From positions 1 to 48,595 of the forward strand of contig JBJMVQ010000071.1 in NCBI GenBank assembly GCA_045810625.1: a stretch of DNA of 48,595 nucleotides. Reading direction: 5' to 3'. This document shows positions 24,902 to 34,112 of this stretch, piece after piece. A model generated the notes under the pieces. It did not search any database, was not told where the DNA came from, and saw only the letters and a program-made list of their open reading frames with translations. This DNA is from JACQFZ01 sp045810625 (GTDB taxonomy: Bacteria > Pseudomonadota > Gammaproteobacteria > Acidiferrobacterales > Sulfurifustaceae). Each line of letters begins with the position of its first letter. The stretch's first letter is position 1. Position numbers and translations under genes: made by a program.

Positions 24902-25684
24902 TCACTGGGCGGTCCAGCCGCCGTCAATGCTGAGCGCGGCGCCGCGTATCTGCGCGGCCGCGTCGGAGCAGAAAAAGGCGGCCGCCGCGCCGATTTGCTC
25001 GATCGAGACGAACTCGCCCGACGGCTGCTTTTCGAGCAGCAAGCGGTTCTTCGCCTCGGCCACGGAAATTTTATCGCGCTGTGCAAGCGCGTCGATCTGC
25101 TTTTGGACCAGCGGTGTGAGTACCCAGCCGGGACAGATGGCGTTGCACGTGACGCCGGTGGCCGCGGTTTCGAGGGCCACGACTTTGGTCAGACCGAGGA
25201 TTCCGTGCTTCGCGGCGACGTACGCGGACTTGTTGACCGAGGCGACCAGCCCGTGCGCGGAAGCGATGTTGACGATCCGCCCCCAGTTCCGCTGTTTCAT
25301 CTGCGGCAGAACATTGCGGATCGTGTGGAAGCTCGCCGAGAGGTTGATGCCGATCACGGCGTCCCACTTCTCGACGGGAAATTCCTCGACCGGCGCCACG
25401 TGCTGAATGCCGGCATTGTTGACGAGTATGTCGACATGACCGAAGGCGTCGGTCGCTCTGCGGATCAAATCGGCGATCTCCGCAGGTCTTCCCATGTCTG
25501 CGCCGTGGTATTCGACCTTCACCCCGTACTCGCCGGCCAGCTCGCGCCGCAGCTTTTCGATCTGTGACGCCTCGCCGAAGCCGTTCAGCATGATTGCCGC
25601 GCCTTGCGCGGCGAGCGCCCGCGCGACGCCGTACCCGATACCGCTGGTTGACCCGGTGACGACTGCTACCTTGTCTTTCAGCAT
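24902..25684 (-). CDS. bdhA: D-3-hydroxybutyrate dehydrogenase
   Basis: A 260-residue NAD-dependent SDR that oxidises (R)-3-hydroxybutyrate to acetoacetate. The catalytic set is Ser142, Tyr155 and Lys159. Residues known to bind the substrate carboxylate in Pseudomonas fragi HBDH are present at the same numbers: Gln94, His144, Lys152 and Gln196. The C-terminal LLLEKQPSGEFV is also typical. These specific residues distinguish it from the two generic SDRs nearby. It lies 61 nt downstream of the TRAP permease gene and upstream of aacS, making a likely operon of uptake and catabolism. Confidence 0.96.
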   Translation of the reverse strand: MLKDKVAVVTGSTSGIGYGVARALAAQGAAIMLNGFGEASQIEKLRRELAGEYGVKVEYHGADMGRPAEIADLIRRATDAFGHVDILVNNAGIQHVAPVEEFPVEKWDAVIGINLSASFHTIRNVLPQMKQRNWGRIVNIASAHGLVASVNKSAYVAAKHGILGLTKVVALETAATGVTCNAICPGWVLTPLVQKQIDALAQRDKISVAEAKNRLLLEKQPSGEFVSIEQIGAAAAFFCSDAAAQIRGAALSIDGGWTAQ

Positions 25685-25745
25685 GGGACCTCGCTGCCGT
25701 TTCAGAGAGGCGAATCCTAGAGCGGATTGGAAATCGCTACCACAT

Positions 25746-27782
25746 CTAGGGCGACGTCGGCGACGGACCGGACGCTGGCGGCGACGCGCGTGACTCGCGG
25801 TCGCGCTTGCGCCGCACGAGCTGGATCAGAACGACCAGGGCGAGCAGGCCGAAGCCGGCGTAGTCCGCGGCTGCGGCGGGGTAGGCGAGCAGCAGCCCGG
25901 CGGTGATCAGCAGCACGCGCTCGATCGGGGCGGCGCGGCTCAACATCCATCCCTGCACGCCGCAGGCGAGCGCGGCGATGCCGATGAACGCGGTGACGGT
26001 GACGTAGATGGTGTCGACCGCGTTCCCCTTGAGGAGCAGCCCGATACCGGAAGGATCGAGCACGAATCCGAACGGCACCAAAAACGCGGGCAGGGTGTAC
26101 TTCCACGACTGCATGGTCGTTTTGTACGGATTGCCGCCGGTGATGGCGGCGGCCGCGAACGGTGACAACGCCGTCGGCGGCGACACTTCCGACAGCACCG
26201 CGTAATAGAAGATGAACATGTGCGCCGCAAAATCGGGTACGCCGAGCTTGGTCAGTGCGGGCGCGGCGATCACCGCGCAGATGATGTAGCTCGCCGTGAC
26301 GGGAACGGCGAGGCCGACAATCCATACGATCAATGCCGTGAAAACGGCCGTGAGACCGAGGTTGCCGCCGGCGTAATCGATGACAATCGAGCTGAACTTC
26401 AGGCCGAGACCGGTGAGCGTCACCACGCCGACGATAATGCCGGCGGCGGCGCAGATGGCGGCGACCGAGAGCACGCCGACCGACCCGGCTCTCAGCGCCT
26501 CGACGAGCTTCGTCTTGTGCAGCGGCGTCGTCGCGTTCGGGATGAAGGAGAGCGCCGTGTCCTTGCGCAAGAAGCTCAAGGCGGCGGCGAGCAGCGTTGC
26601 CCAGAATACGGCGGCGATCGGCGTAAAGCCGAGCAGCATGAAGACCACGATGGCGATGAGCGACGTGAAGTGAAAGCCGTACTTGCGCGTCATGCCCCAC
26701 AGGGTATCGGCGGGCGGCGGGAGCGGAACGTCGTGCACGCGGTGGCGGCGCGCGTCGAGCTCGACCATCAGGAAGAGCGACAGGTAATAGAGGCAGGTCG
26801 GAATCGTCGCCATCAAGATCACGTCGAGATACGAGATCTTGAGGAACTCGGCGATCAGGAATGCCGCCGCGCCGAGGACCGGCGGCGACAGGATCGCACC
26901 GAGGCCGCCGGCAGCGAGCAAGCCGCCCGCCGCCTCTTTGCTGTAGCCGGCCTTCGCGAGCATCGGGTAGACGACCGACCCGAGCGTCACCGTCGTTGCC
27001 ACGCCGCTGCCGGACGGGCCGCCGAGGAGGAACGACGACAGCACGACGGTCCGGCCGGCCGCCGCATGCTTGCCCCCGGTCGCGGCGAAGGAGAAGTCGA
27101 TGAAGAACTTGCCTGCGCCGGAATACTGCAACACGGCGCCGTAAATCGTGAAGAGAATGATGAACGTGGCGGAAACGTCGATCGCTGTACCGAAGATGCC
27201 CTCGAGCGTCATGTAGAGCTGCCCGACCAAGCGCTCGAGATCGTACCCGCGGTGCGTCCACGGATGCGGCAGGTACGGTCCGAGCATCGCGTAGGCGATG
27301 AAGGCGATGACGACGAGCGTGATGATCAACCCGGACGTGCGCCGCACGGCTTCGAGCACCAGGAGAATCAACGCAATGCCGAAGAACATGTCCCATTGTG
27401 TCGGCGTCACCGCGCGCTCGATGAATTCGTCGAAATCGATCAGGACGTGAGCGATGATTGCGATGCCGAGCAGCGCCAACACGACGTCGAACCACATGAT
27501 GCGGTTGCGGAAACGCTGCGCCGCGGGAAACAGCAGGAAGCACAGGAACAGAACGAATCCGACGTGGATCGCGCGCAGTATTTGCGCCGGTATGATTCCG
27601 TAGGCGGCGTAGAGGTGGAACAGCGACATCACGACCGCGACACCCGTGAGAAAGATTCCGACCCAGCCGCGGACGTCGCGCGCCGCGCCTTCTTCTTCCT
27701 CGACGTATTTCTCCGCTTGCTTCAGCGCCTCGGCGCTGACGGTTACCGGCTCTTCGTGGGGCTGACGCTTGTCGGTTGTCAT
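25746..27782 (-). CDS. TRAP transporter permease, fused 4TM/12TM (TAXI type)
   Basis: A 678-residue inner-membrane protein in which the small DctQ-like and large DctM-like TRAP subunits are fused, the arrangement normal for TAXI-type systems. Residues 1-40 are hydrophilic, then about sixteen or more hydrophobic segments follow. Conserved stretches include GGPSGSGVATTVTLGSVVYPML, LGAILSPPVLGAAAFLIAEF and VSPPTALSPFAAAAITGGNPYKT. GGAG lies 7 nt before the ATG. It should import an organic acid using an ion gradient with the receptor at 28304. Its position just upstream of bdhA and aacS makes 3-hydroxybutyrate or acetoacetate the leading candidate, by inference. Confidence 0.94.
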   Translation of the reverse strand: MTTDKRQPHEEPVTVSAEALKQAEKYVEEEEGAARDVRGWVGIFLTGVAVVMSLFHLYAAYGIIPAQILRAIHVGFVLFLCFLLFPAAQRFRNRIMWFDVVLALLGIAIIAHVLIDFDEFIERAVTPTQWDMFFGIALILLVLEAVRRTSGLIITLVVIAFIAYAMLGPYLPHPWTHRGYDLERLVGQLYMTLEGIFGTAIDVSATFIILFTIYGAVLQYSGAGKFFIDFSFAATGGKHAAAGRTVVLSSFLLGGPSGSGVATTVTLGSVVYPMLAKAGYSKEAAGGLLAAGGLGAILSPPVLGAAAFLIAEFLKISYLDVILMATIPTCLYYLSLFLMVELDARRHRVHDVPLPPPADTLWGMTRKYGFHFTSLIAIVVFMLLGFTPIAAVFWATLLAAALSFLRKDTALSFIPNATTPLHKTKLVEALRAGSVGVLSVAAICAAAGIIVGVVTLTGLGLKFSSIVIDYAGGNLGLTAVFTALIVWIVGLAVPVTASYIICAVIAAPALTKLGVPDFAAHMFIFYYAVLSEVSPPTALSPFAAAAITGGNPYKTTMQSWKYTLPAFLVPFGFVLDPSGIGLLLKGNAVDTIYVTVTAFIGIAALACGVQGWMLSRAAPIERVLLITAGLLLAYPAAAADYAGFGLLALVVLIQLVRRKRDRESRASPPASGPSPTSP

Positions 27783-27813
27783 GTTTTTCTCCGGTCAGGC
27801 CACATCGTTGACG

Positions 27814-28299
27814 TTATGAGTCGCCGCGCAGGCGCTCGAACCAATACATCGCGAGAGGCATGTGCAGAGCGCGAAACACCAGGCGATCGCCGTGATCGCC
27901 AAAATCCATGAACGAACGATCGGCTCCGCGCAGGCGCAGCCGCTGCGGCGTTCCGGCGGCAACGCGAAATACGATTTCCCCCATTTCGCGGTGCATCCGG
28001 TGGTAGTCCCCGGGCTCGGTCACCCCGAAGTATTCGCGCACCGCGCCGCTCGGGCTCGACAAGGCGGTAAGGACGATGTGGCCGGCGCGGTCGATGACGA
28101 ATTCCTCGGTGACCGGCTGATCGTACATGGAATGGTGATAGGTGACGGCGCAGACGTCCGCCGCCGCCATCGGCAGCGGCACGATCCGTCCGCTCGTCGT
28201 ATTCTCGACTTGCAGCACGTCGATCGGATAGGCGCCAGCGGTCGCGACCGCGAGAGCGGCGGCGACCGCGGCGATGAATAGCCCGCGCCGTTTCGTCAC
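27814..28299 (-). CDS. DUF1850 domain protein of a TRAP-TAXI locus
   Basis: A 161-residue protein with an N-terminal hydrophobic segment (residues 7-23) that could be a signal peptide or anchor. The body matches DUF1850, a family commonly found beside TAXI-type TRAP genes: VTYHHSMYDQPVTEEF, YFGVTEPG and LRLRGADRSFMDFGDHGDRLVF. The start is GTG, four nucleotides after the TAXI receptor stop, and the TRAP permease follows after 31 nt. An accessory role in the transporter is likely from this constant association, but its biochemical role is unknown. Confidence 0.85.
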   Translation of the reverse strand: MTKRRGLFIAAVAAALAVATAGAYPIDVLQVENTTSGRIVPLPMAAADVCAVTYHHSMYDQPVTEEFVIDRAGHIVLTALSSPSGAVREYFGVTEPGDYHRMHREMGEIVFRVAAGTPQRLRLRGADRSFMDFGDHGDRLVFRALHMPLAMYWFERLRGDS

Positions 28300-28303
28300 G
28301 GGA

Positions 28304-29275
28304 CTATTTTTTCGGTTTCAATCCCTTTTCGGCGAAATATTTCATTGCGCCGGGATGAAACGGAATCGGCGAGCCGCCGTCGTATTGCGCCGCGAGATCG
28401 AGGTTCTTCGCTTCCTGGTGGACGGCAACGAGGTCCGCTTTTTTCTCGAACAGCGCCTTGGTGATCTCGTAGGCGAGCTTCTCGTCCATCTTCTCGTTGA
28501 CGGCGAAGATGTTGTAGACATCTGCCTCGGCGACGTCGCGATCCTGCCCGGGATAGGATTTCGCGGGGATCGTTCCCTTGACGTAGAGCGGGCCCCACTT
28601 CTTCACCATCGCCGGAATCGCGTCGGCGTGATCGAGGATCCTGATCTTGACGCCCGGCGTTGCGGCGAGGTCGGTGATGCCCGCCGTCGGTACGCCGCCG
28701 GACCAGAAGAACGCGTCGATCTTGCCGTCTTTGAGGGCATTCGCGGACTCGACGACCGAAAGTTTTTCCCGCTTCAGGTCTTTATCCGGATTGATGCCGT
28801 AGGCCTCGAGCATGCGCACGGCGATGATTTCCGTGCCGCTCCCGGGCGCGCCCGTCGAGATGCGCCGGCCCTTTAAATCCGCCATTTTTTGGATTCCGGT
28901 GTTCTCGATCGTGACCCACTGACTCTTGTTCGCGTACAGCACCGCGATCGCGCGAATCGGAAGCTTCTGCTTGAACTTCCCGGTGCCGTTATAGGCATCG
29001 AGTGCGGTGTCGGCGAGCGAAAAGGCGAGGTCGGCCTTACCCGCCGCGACGAGCTTCAGGTTGTCGACCGAGGCGCTGGTCACTTCCGCCGTCGCTTCGA
29101 CGCCCGGCAGGGTGCGGCTCAGAATGTTCGCGAAGCCGCCGCCAAGGGGATAGTAAACGCCGCCGGTACCGCCGGTGGCGATGGAGAGCCGCTTCGTGTT
29201 TTCGGCGGTGGCCGAAGTCAGGCCGACGGCGCCGACCAACGCGAGCGTAGCCAGGATGGGTAATGATTTTTTCAT
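28304..29275 (-). CDS. TAXI family TRAP transporter solute receptor
   Basis: A 323-residue periplasmic receptor. Signal peptide residues 1-24 precede NTKRLSIATGGTGGVYYPLGGGFA, the diagnostic TAXI opening. Further conserved parts are VTSASVDNLKLVAAGKADLAFSLADTALDAY, GRRISTGAPGSGTEIIAVRMLEAYG and DAFFWSGGVPTAGITDLA. GGAGGAGAT directly precedes the ATG, the strongest ribosome site in this block, which suits a receptor needed in excess. It is the first gene of the TAXI-DUF1850-TRAP-bdhA-aacS series. Few TAXI ligands are known, so the ligand is an open question. Confidence 0.94.
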   Translation of the reverse strand: MKKSLPILATLALVGAVGLTSATAENTKRLSIATGGTGGVYYPLGGGFANILSRTLPGVEATAEVTSASVDNLKLVAAGKADLAFSLADTALDAYNGTGKFKQKLPIRAIAVLYANKSQWVTIENTGIQKMADLKGRRISTGAPGSGTEIIAVRMLEAYGINPDKDLKREKLSVVESANALKDGKIDAFFWSGGVPTAGITDLAATPGVKIRILDHADAIPAMVKKWGPLYVKGTIPAKSYPGQDRDVAEADVYNIFAVNEKMDEKLAYEITKALFEKKADLVAVHQEAKNLDLAAQYDGGSPIPFHPGAMKYFAEKGLKPKK

Positions 29276-29476
29276 ATCTCCTCCAGAGCGGTTAGTGGTG
29301 GAACGGCGGATCGACCCCGATTTGCGGCGCTAATCATAATCCGCGCGTCTGGCGAGACGCTATTGTCGCGCATTGCGGGCGCCGCGGCGCCAGAGGCGGA
29401 TTGCCGGGTGCGTCCGATGCCAGTAGCCTTCGGTCCGTATGCGGAAAAGGCCTGAGTCGACGGGTTAGGAGGAACG

Positions 29477-30682
29477 GTGAGTGGACCGCTGACGGGTGTA
29501 CGGGTTCTGGACCTTACGACGGTGGTCATGGGTCCGTACGCGACGCAGATACTTGGCGATCTCGGCGCGGAGGTCGTGAAGATCGAATCGCCGCAGGGTG
29601 ACAACATGCGGCACGTCGGTCCCATGCGGCATCCCGGCATGGGCCATATCTTCCTCAATACGAATCGAAACAAACGCTCCGTTGTCCTCGATCTGAAACA
29701 GCCGGCCGCCCAAGCCGCCGCGCTCAAGCTCGCCGAGCGCAGCGACGTGTTGGTGTATAACGTACGGCCTCAGGCGATGGAACGCCTCGGGCTGGGATTC
29801 GACGCCGTGCGCGCGGTGAATCCGCGCATCCTGTATGTCGGCGGGGTCGGCTTCGGCGAAGGTGGGCCGTACGCGGGCAAGCCGGCGTACGACGACCTTA
29901 TTCAGGGAGCCGCGGGCGTGCCTTCGCTCTTCATGGAGTCCAGCGCCGACGCGCCGCGTTACGCACCGGTGACGCTGGCCGATCGCAGCGTCGGTCTGAA
30001 CATCGCGGTCGCCGTCGCCGCAGGTCTCTATTACCGCACGCAAACCGGGCACGGCCAGCGTATCGACGTGCCGATGTTCGAGAACCTGGTGAATTTCGTC
30101 CTGGGCGACCACCTGGCCGGCTTGACCTTCGATCCCCCGCTGGGCGACCCCGGGTATCGCCGCCTACTCGCCGAGAACCGCCGGCCCTACGCGACGCGAG
30201 ACGGTTACGTCTGCGTGCTCATCTACAACGACAAGCAGTGGCAGAGCTTCTTCCGCATCATTGATCGGCCGGAGATGATGGCCGACCCGCGCTTTGCAAA
30301 CCATACGAACCGAAGCGCCCATATCCGCGAGGTCTATGCCTTTGTGGCCGACGTCATGAGGACCCGCACCTCGGCCGAATGGCTCGAAGCCCTCGACCGA
30401 GCCGACATTCCCGCCATGCCGCTGCATACGCTCACGAGCCTCGTGGACGATCCGCATCTGAAAGCGACGGGGTATTTCCAGTTCATCGACCATCCGACCG
30501 AAGGTCGGCTTCGCACCATGATGCCTCCCAGCCGTTGGTCCGAGAGCGCGCCCGAGATCCGGCGACATGCCCCTGTGCTCGGCGAGCATACCGTCGAAGT
30601 TCTGCGCGAGGCGGGGTACGGCGACACGGAAATCGCGAAGCTACTCGAAAGCGGCGCCGCCGTTACTTCGCCAGCCAGATAG
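29477..30682 (+). CDS. CaiB/BaiF (class III) CoA-transferase
   Basis: A 401-residue family III CoA-transferase that moves CoA between carboxylic acids through an aspartyl-CoA intermediate. The catalytic Asp is at residue 169 (VTLADRSVG), the same number as in formyl-CoA transferase. GVRVLDLTTVVMGPYATQILGDLGAEVVKIE is the usual N-terminus. The start is GTG with AGGAGG 4 nt upstream. It is divergent from the TAXI receptor (201 nt between starts). It could activate an imported acid using succinyl-CoA or a similar donor. The specific acids cannot be read. Confidence 0.92.
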   Translation: MSGPLTGVRVLDLTTVVMGPYATQILGDLGAEVVKIESPQGDNMRHVGPMRHPGMGHIFLNTNRNKRSVVLDLKQPAAQAAALKLAERSDVLVYNVRPQAMERLGLGFDAVRAVNPRILYVGGVGFGEGGPYAGKPAYDDLIQGAAGVPSLFMESSADAPRYAPVTLADRSVGLNIAVAVAAGLYYRTQTGHGQRIDVPMFENLVNFVLGDHLAGLTFDPPLGDPGYRRLLAENRRPYATRDGYVCVLIYNDKQWQSFFRIIDRPEMMADPRFANHTNRSAHIREVYAFVADVMRTRTSAEWLEALDRADIPAMPLHTLTSLVDDPHLKATGYFQFIDHPTEGRLRTMMPPSRWSESAPEIRRHAPVLGEHTVEVLREAGYGDTEIAKLLESGAAVTSPAR

Positions 30683-31016
30683 GCTAACGGCGCAGGTTGC
30701 GTCCATTGGCGCCAGCCGCACGGGTATTAACAAAAGCATCGAGGATTTGGACAATCTGGACAGAGCAATTCAGTCTGCGGTATGAATACGGTTCTATAGT
30801 AGGGTGGGGGTTAATAAACTGTATTAATAAATTTTGGTTGGTGGCCTCTCGAATGGTCCTTAGACTGCCGCACCAGGATAAACCAGCGCGTGGCCCCGAA
30901 CTGGAACAGAGCGAGCCCCGCGGCCACGGTTGAAGCGTCGTTTCCTTATATGGCAGGTAGACCGTTGCCCGAAGCTGGGCCTAACGAGATCCGCTAATCA
31001 TTTCGAGGGGTGCTTC
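30683..31016 (+). promoter_or_regulatory. Upstream region of isocitrate lyase
   Basis: A 334-nt stretch with no credible gene. Its middle (30726-30838) is clearly more AT-rich than the surroundings. A possible promoter is TGGACA (30757-30762), 18 nt, then TATGAA (30781-30786); TATAGT at 30795 is an alternative -10. These matches are partial. The AT-rich GTTAATAAACTGTATTAATAAA just downstream contains an imperfect inverted repeat that may be an operator. Confidence 0.35.
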
Positions 31017-32342
31017 ATGAGCAGCGATTTGGAAGTTTCGAAACTCGAAAAGGAATGGTCGAGCAACGAGCGATGGAAGGGCGTCAAACGTGGTTATGGC
31101 GCACAAGATGTTATCCGTCTGCGCGGCTCCGTACAGATTGAACACACACTCGCGCGCCGCGGCGCCGAGAAGCTTTGGAAACTGTTACAGACCGAGCCGT
31201 TCATCAACGCGCTCGGCGCACTGACCGGCAACCAGGCGATGCAGCAGGTCAAAGCCGGTCTCAAGTCGATCTATCTCTCCGGCTGGCAGGTCGCGGGTGA
31301 CGCGAACCTCGCCGGTGAAATGTACCCGGATCAGTCGCTCTATCCCGCGAACTCCGTCCCCGCGGTCGTGCGCCGTATCAATAATACGTTTGCGCGCTGC
31401 GACCAGATTCAGTGGATGGAAGGCAAGCGCCCGGGCGATGCCGGCTACATCGATTACTTCGCGCCGATCGTTGCCGATGCCGAAGCCGGTTTCGGCGGCG
31501 TGCTGAACGCGTTCGAGCTGATGAAGGCGATGGTCGAAGCGGGCGCGGCCGGCGTTCACTTCGAAGATCAGCTCGCGTCGGTGAAGAAGTGCGGCCACAT
31601 GGGCGGCAAGGTGCTCGTGCCGACGCGCGAAGCGGTGGCGAAGCTCGTCGCGGCGCGTCTCGCGGCCGACGTGCTGGGCGTGCCGACGATTCTCGTCGCG
31701 CGCACCGACGCGGAAGCGGCGGATCTTCTCACGTCCGACGTCGATGACAACGACAAGCCGTTCTGCACGGGCGAGCGCACGGTTGAAGGGTTCTACCGCA
31801 CCAAACCCGGCCTCAATCAGGCGGTGTCGCGCGGTCTGGCGTATGCGCCGTATGCCGATCTCGTCTGGTGCGAGACCGGCAAGCCGGATCTCGCTTACGC
31901 GCGCAAGTTCGCCGAGGCGATCAAGAAGCAGTATCCGGACAAGATGCTGTCGTACAACTGCTCGCCGTCGTTCAACTGGAAGAAGAACCTCGATGACGCG
32001 ACCATCGCCAAGTTCCAGAAAGAGCTGGCGGCGATGGGCTACAAGTACCAGTTCATCACGCTCGCCGGGTTCCACAGCCTCAACTACTCGATGTTCCATC
32101 TGGCGTACGGCTATGCCCGCGAGCAGATGAAAGCCTTCGTCGAGCTGCAGGAAGGCGAATTCGCCGCCGCCGACAAGGGCTTCACCGCGGTCAAGCACCA
32201 GCGCGAAGTGGGAACGAGCTATTTCGACGCGGTCACGCAGGCGATCGAAGGTGGTCAGTCCTCCACAACGGCGCTCAAAGGCTCTACCGAAGACGAGCAG
32301 TTTTTCGAGGACAAGAACGTCAAGAAAGCGGCGGTTTCGTAA
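31017..32342 (+). CDS. aceA: Isocitrate lyase
   Basis: A 441-residue cytosolic enzyme that splits isocitrate into glyoxylate and succinate, the first step of the glyoxylate shunt. The active-site loop KKCGHMGGK is at 190-198 with catalytic Cys192. SGWQVA (88-93), GVHFEDQLAS and the substrate-binding YNCSPSFNWKKN are intact. The ATG at 31017 has GAGGGG 7 nt upstream; an in-frame ATG 87 nt earlier would add residues absent from the family. A strong terminator follows. The last codons and this terminator have a decayed duplicate at 34113-34211. The gene is needed for growth on C2 units such as those from PHB. Confidence 0.97.
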   Translation: MSSDLEVSKLEKEWSSNERWKGVKRGYGAQDVIRLRGSVQIEHTLARRGAEKLWKLLQTEPFINALGALTGNQAMQQVKAGLKSIYLSGWQVAGDANLAGEMYPDQSLYPANSVPAVVRRINNTFARCDQIQWMEGKRPGDAGYIDYFAPIVADAEAGFGGVLNAFELMKAMVEAGAAGVHFEDQLASVKKCGHMGGKVLVPTREAVAKLVAARLAADVLGVPTILVARTDAEAADLLTSDVDDNDKPFCTGERTVEGFYRTKPGLNQAVSRGLAYAPYADLVWCETGKPDLAYARKFAEAIKKQYPDKMLSYNCSPSFNWKKNLDDATIAKFQKELAAMGYKYQFITLAGFHSLNYSMFHLAYGYAREQMKAFVELQEGEFAAADKGFTAVKHQREVGTSYFDAVTQAIEGGQSSTTALKGSTEDEQFFEDKNVKKAAVS

Positions 32343-32364
32343 GCCGAAGCAAAGGCAGTACTTC

Positions 32365-32404
32365 AAAGGCCACACTCGCGTGAGCGAGTGTGGCCTTTGT
32401 TTTT
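32365..32404 (+). terminator. Rho-independent terminator of aceA
   Basis: Arms AAAGGCCACACTCGC (32365-32379) and GCGAGTGTGGCCTTT (32384-32398) pair perfectly over 15 bp with GTGA as loop, followed by GTTTTT. It begins 23 nt after the aceA stop. A related hairpin lies at 34180-34211. Confidence 0.93.
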
Positions 32405-32464
32405 GAGGTGCGCGGGCGAACTGCGGGGTGCGGCGCCGCCGTTTACGAGACGCTCGCCGATGGT

Positions 32465-33694
32465 TTATATCGTCGCAGCCGCCTCTTGGTGTCTCGAAGC
32501 GCGAGGGAAGCCGTCGGCTTCTTTTTGCATCCCGTACAGCGCCACGCAGTTGTCCCACAAAATCTGCTCTTTGGTCGCCGCGTCGATCTTGTCGCTCTCG
32601 ACAAATGTCTGCACCGCTCGAGGAAACTTTGCGTCCGGGTGCGGGAAGTCCGTCGAGAAGACCATGTTCTTCGATCCCAGCTCTTGCGTTGCGACGCCGA
32701 TCAGGTTCTCGTCACACTCGGCCGACAGATAGCACTGCCGCTTGAAGTAGAAACTCGGTGGATGGGGCAGGGTCGCGGCGGTCACACCAAACTCCAATTT
32801 GTAATGATCATCGAGTCGATCGAGCAGCCACGGCGCCCAACCGACATTGCCTTCGAGGAACGCGACGCGCAGGCCGGGATGTCTTTCGAGAATGCCGCCG
32901 CCGCAAAATTGCATGAGTGTAAGCATCATCTCGATCGGGTGGCACGCGACATGACGGAGAAAAATGTTGCTGCCGAAAACATCACCGGCATGCGGCAGCG
33001 ACGCACCAATCCCTTCGTGAAAGCAGATGGGCACGCCAAGCTCTTCGGCGACCGTCCATAACGGTTCGTAGTAGTCGCTGTACCACACCCTGCCCTTCAC
33101 GAGATTCGGCCGGAGGAAAATTGACTTAAAGCCAAGCTCGTTGACCGCGCGCTTTGCTTCCTCGATGCCGATCCGGACATCGTGCACCGATACCATCGCG
33201 GCACCGTGAAGCCGTTTGCGATCGGCCCGGCAAAAGTCATAGAGATAGTCGTTGTAGGCGCGGGCGATCGCGCCGGCGAGCTCCGGCTCGATGTCGTCGG
33301 TGCCCATCGCAAGCAGCGCCGAAGTCGGATAGAGCACCGTGAGATCCACGCCTTCTTCGTCCATCGCATGGAGGAACGTGCGACCGTCCCATCCCATCTC
33401 GTAGTAACGCTTGTATTTGACGCGACTCTTATTGATAACGCGTTCGAACCGCGGACTGTTCGTAATGATGTCCTCCCGCTGCTCCGGCCCGAGGGACGCC
33501 GGAAAGTCGCGAAAGTCCGGCATGACGTGATTGTCAATGCGAAAGAAAGGCATGGCGCACTCGTAGGCGGTACGCGACGTCCTCACGATGTGCCCGTGAT
33601 ACCTCTTGTCGAGATACTTCTCGAACAGATCGGGCGGCTCGACGATGTGGAGATCGCTGTCGAAAACTCGGATACGGCTGTTTGTGGGTTCCAT
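32465..33694 (-). CDS. Amidohydrolase family protein (ACMSD-like)
   Basis: A 409-residue metal-dependent hydrolase/decarboxylase of the Amidohydro_2 family. Likely metal ligands are in FDSDLH (residues 11-16), His in ICFHEG and Asp in FSTDFPHPD. Other family stretches are HAMDEEGVDLTVLYPTSALLAMG and HPGLRVAFLEGNVGWAPWLLDRLD. The usual HxH of ACMSD is replaced by DxDxH, a common variant in this family. AGGGA precedes the ATG. It lies opposite in strand between aceA and aceB. Members act on diverse ring or carboxylate substrates; no specific reaction can be assigned. Confidence 0.85.
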   Translation of the reverse strand: MEPTNSRIRVFDSDLHIVEPPDLFEKYLDKRYHGHIVRTSRTAYECAMPFFRIDNHVMPDFRDFPASLGPEQREDIITNSPRFERVINKSRVKYKRYYEMGWDGRTFLHAMDEEGVDLTVLYPTSALLAMGTDDIEPELAGAIARAYNDYLYDFCRADRKRLHGAAMVSVHDVRIGIEEAKRAVNELGFKSIFLRPNLVKGRVWYSDYYEPLWTVAEELGVPICFHEGIGASLPHAGDVFGSNIFLRHVACHPIEMMLTLMQFCGGGILERHPGLRVAFLEGNVGWAPWLLDRLDDHYKLEFGVTAATLPHPPSFYFKRQCYLSAECDENLIGVATQELGSKNMVFSTDFPHPDAKFPRAVQTFVESDKIDAATKEQILWDNCVALYGMQKEADGFPRASRHQEAAATI

Positions 33695-33800
33695 GGTCTT
33701 CCCTCGTGTTGTAATGGACGCGCTCCGGCGTTCCTGCCGTACAGTGTCTCACGCGACATGCGAGGAAAAGAAGGCAGCAGGGCAGCCGATCCCTGCGTAA

Positions 33801-34016
33801 GGAGCGCCTCTCAAGTCGTCGCAACGCTATCGGCTGCCGCACCTGAGCCCCGTTGTTGCGACGAGCCACGAGGCGCGCAAGGCCTACGTCCGATTCGCTT
33901 ATCACGAGAAGCTCGTGTGCTGCGCGAACGGCGAGGTCCTGGGTGGCGATTGGCGGGTAGCCGCGGCTGATCCTCGGTGGCCTCGGAAAGCGGCGACGTC
34001 CGAGGCAGGAGCATAA
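33801..34016 (+). other. Open frame without a recognisable start (possible gene remnant)
   Basis: From a stop at 33798 to a stop at 34014 there are 71 sense codons with the high third-position GC of local genes, including TSHEARKAYVRFAYHEKLVC and ANGEVLGGDWRV. No ATG, GTG or TTG opens it; only CTG codons are available. AAGGAG at 33799 is suggestive. I recognise no family. It may be the tail of a lost gene or a chance frame. The rest of 33695-34110 shows nothing else beyond a GGCCGTG/CACGGCC inverted repeat at 34072-34101. Confidence 0.25.
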
Positions 34017-34112
34017 ATTCACCCGCCGACTAGGGTTTCACGGCTAAGCGATGGCGCCAGGCACTGAGCGAGGCCGTGGCAAGGCCAATGGAGGCACGGC
34101 CTCCGAGGCCGG

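Noticed and set aside
25717..27543. 608-codon minus-strand frame overlapping the TRAP permease in another frame
   Set aside because: Arg-rich low-complexity translation; the TRAP frame has clear family motifs and a ribosome site.
26220..27911. Long plus-strand open frame (563 codons) opposite the TRAP permease
   Set aside because: The translation is dominated by Arg, Glu and Asp repeats, as expected for the antisense of a hydrophobic membrane protein.
31185..32558. 457-codon minus-strand frame opposite aceA
   Set aside because: It would run through the aceA terminator and is Arg-rich with no family resemblance.
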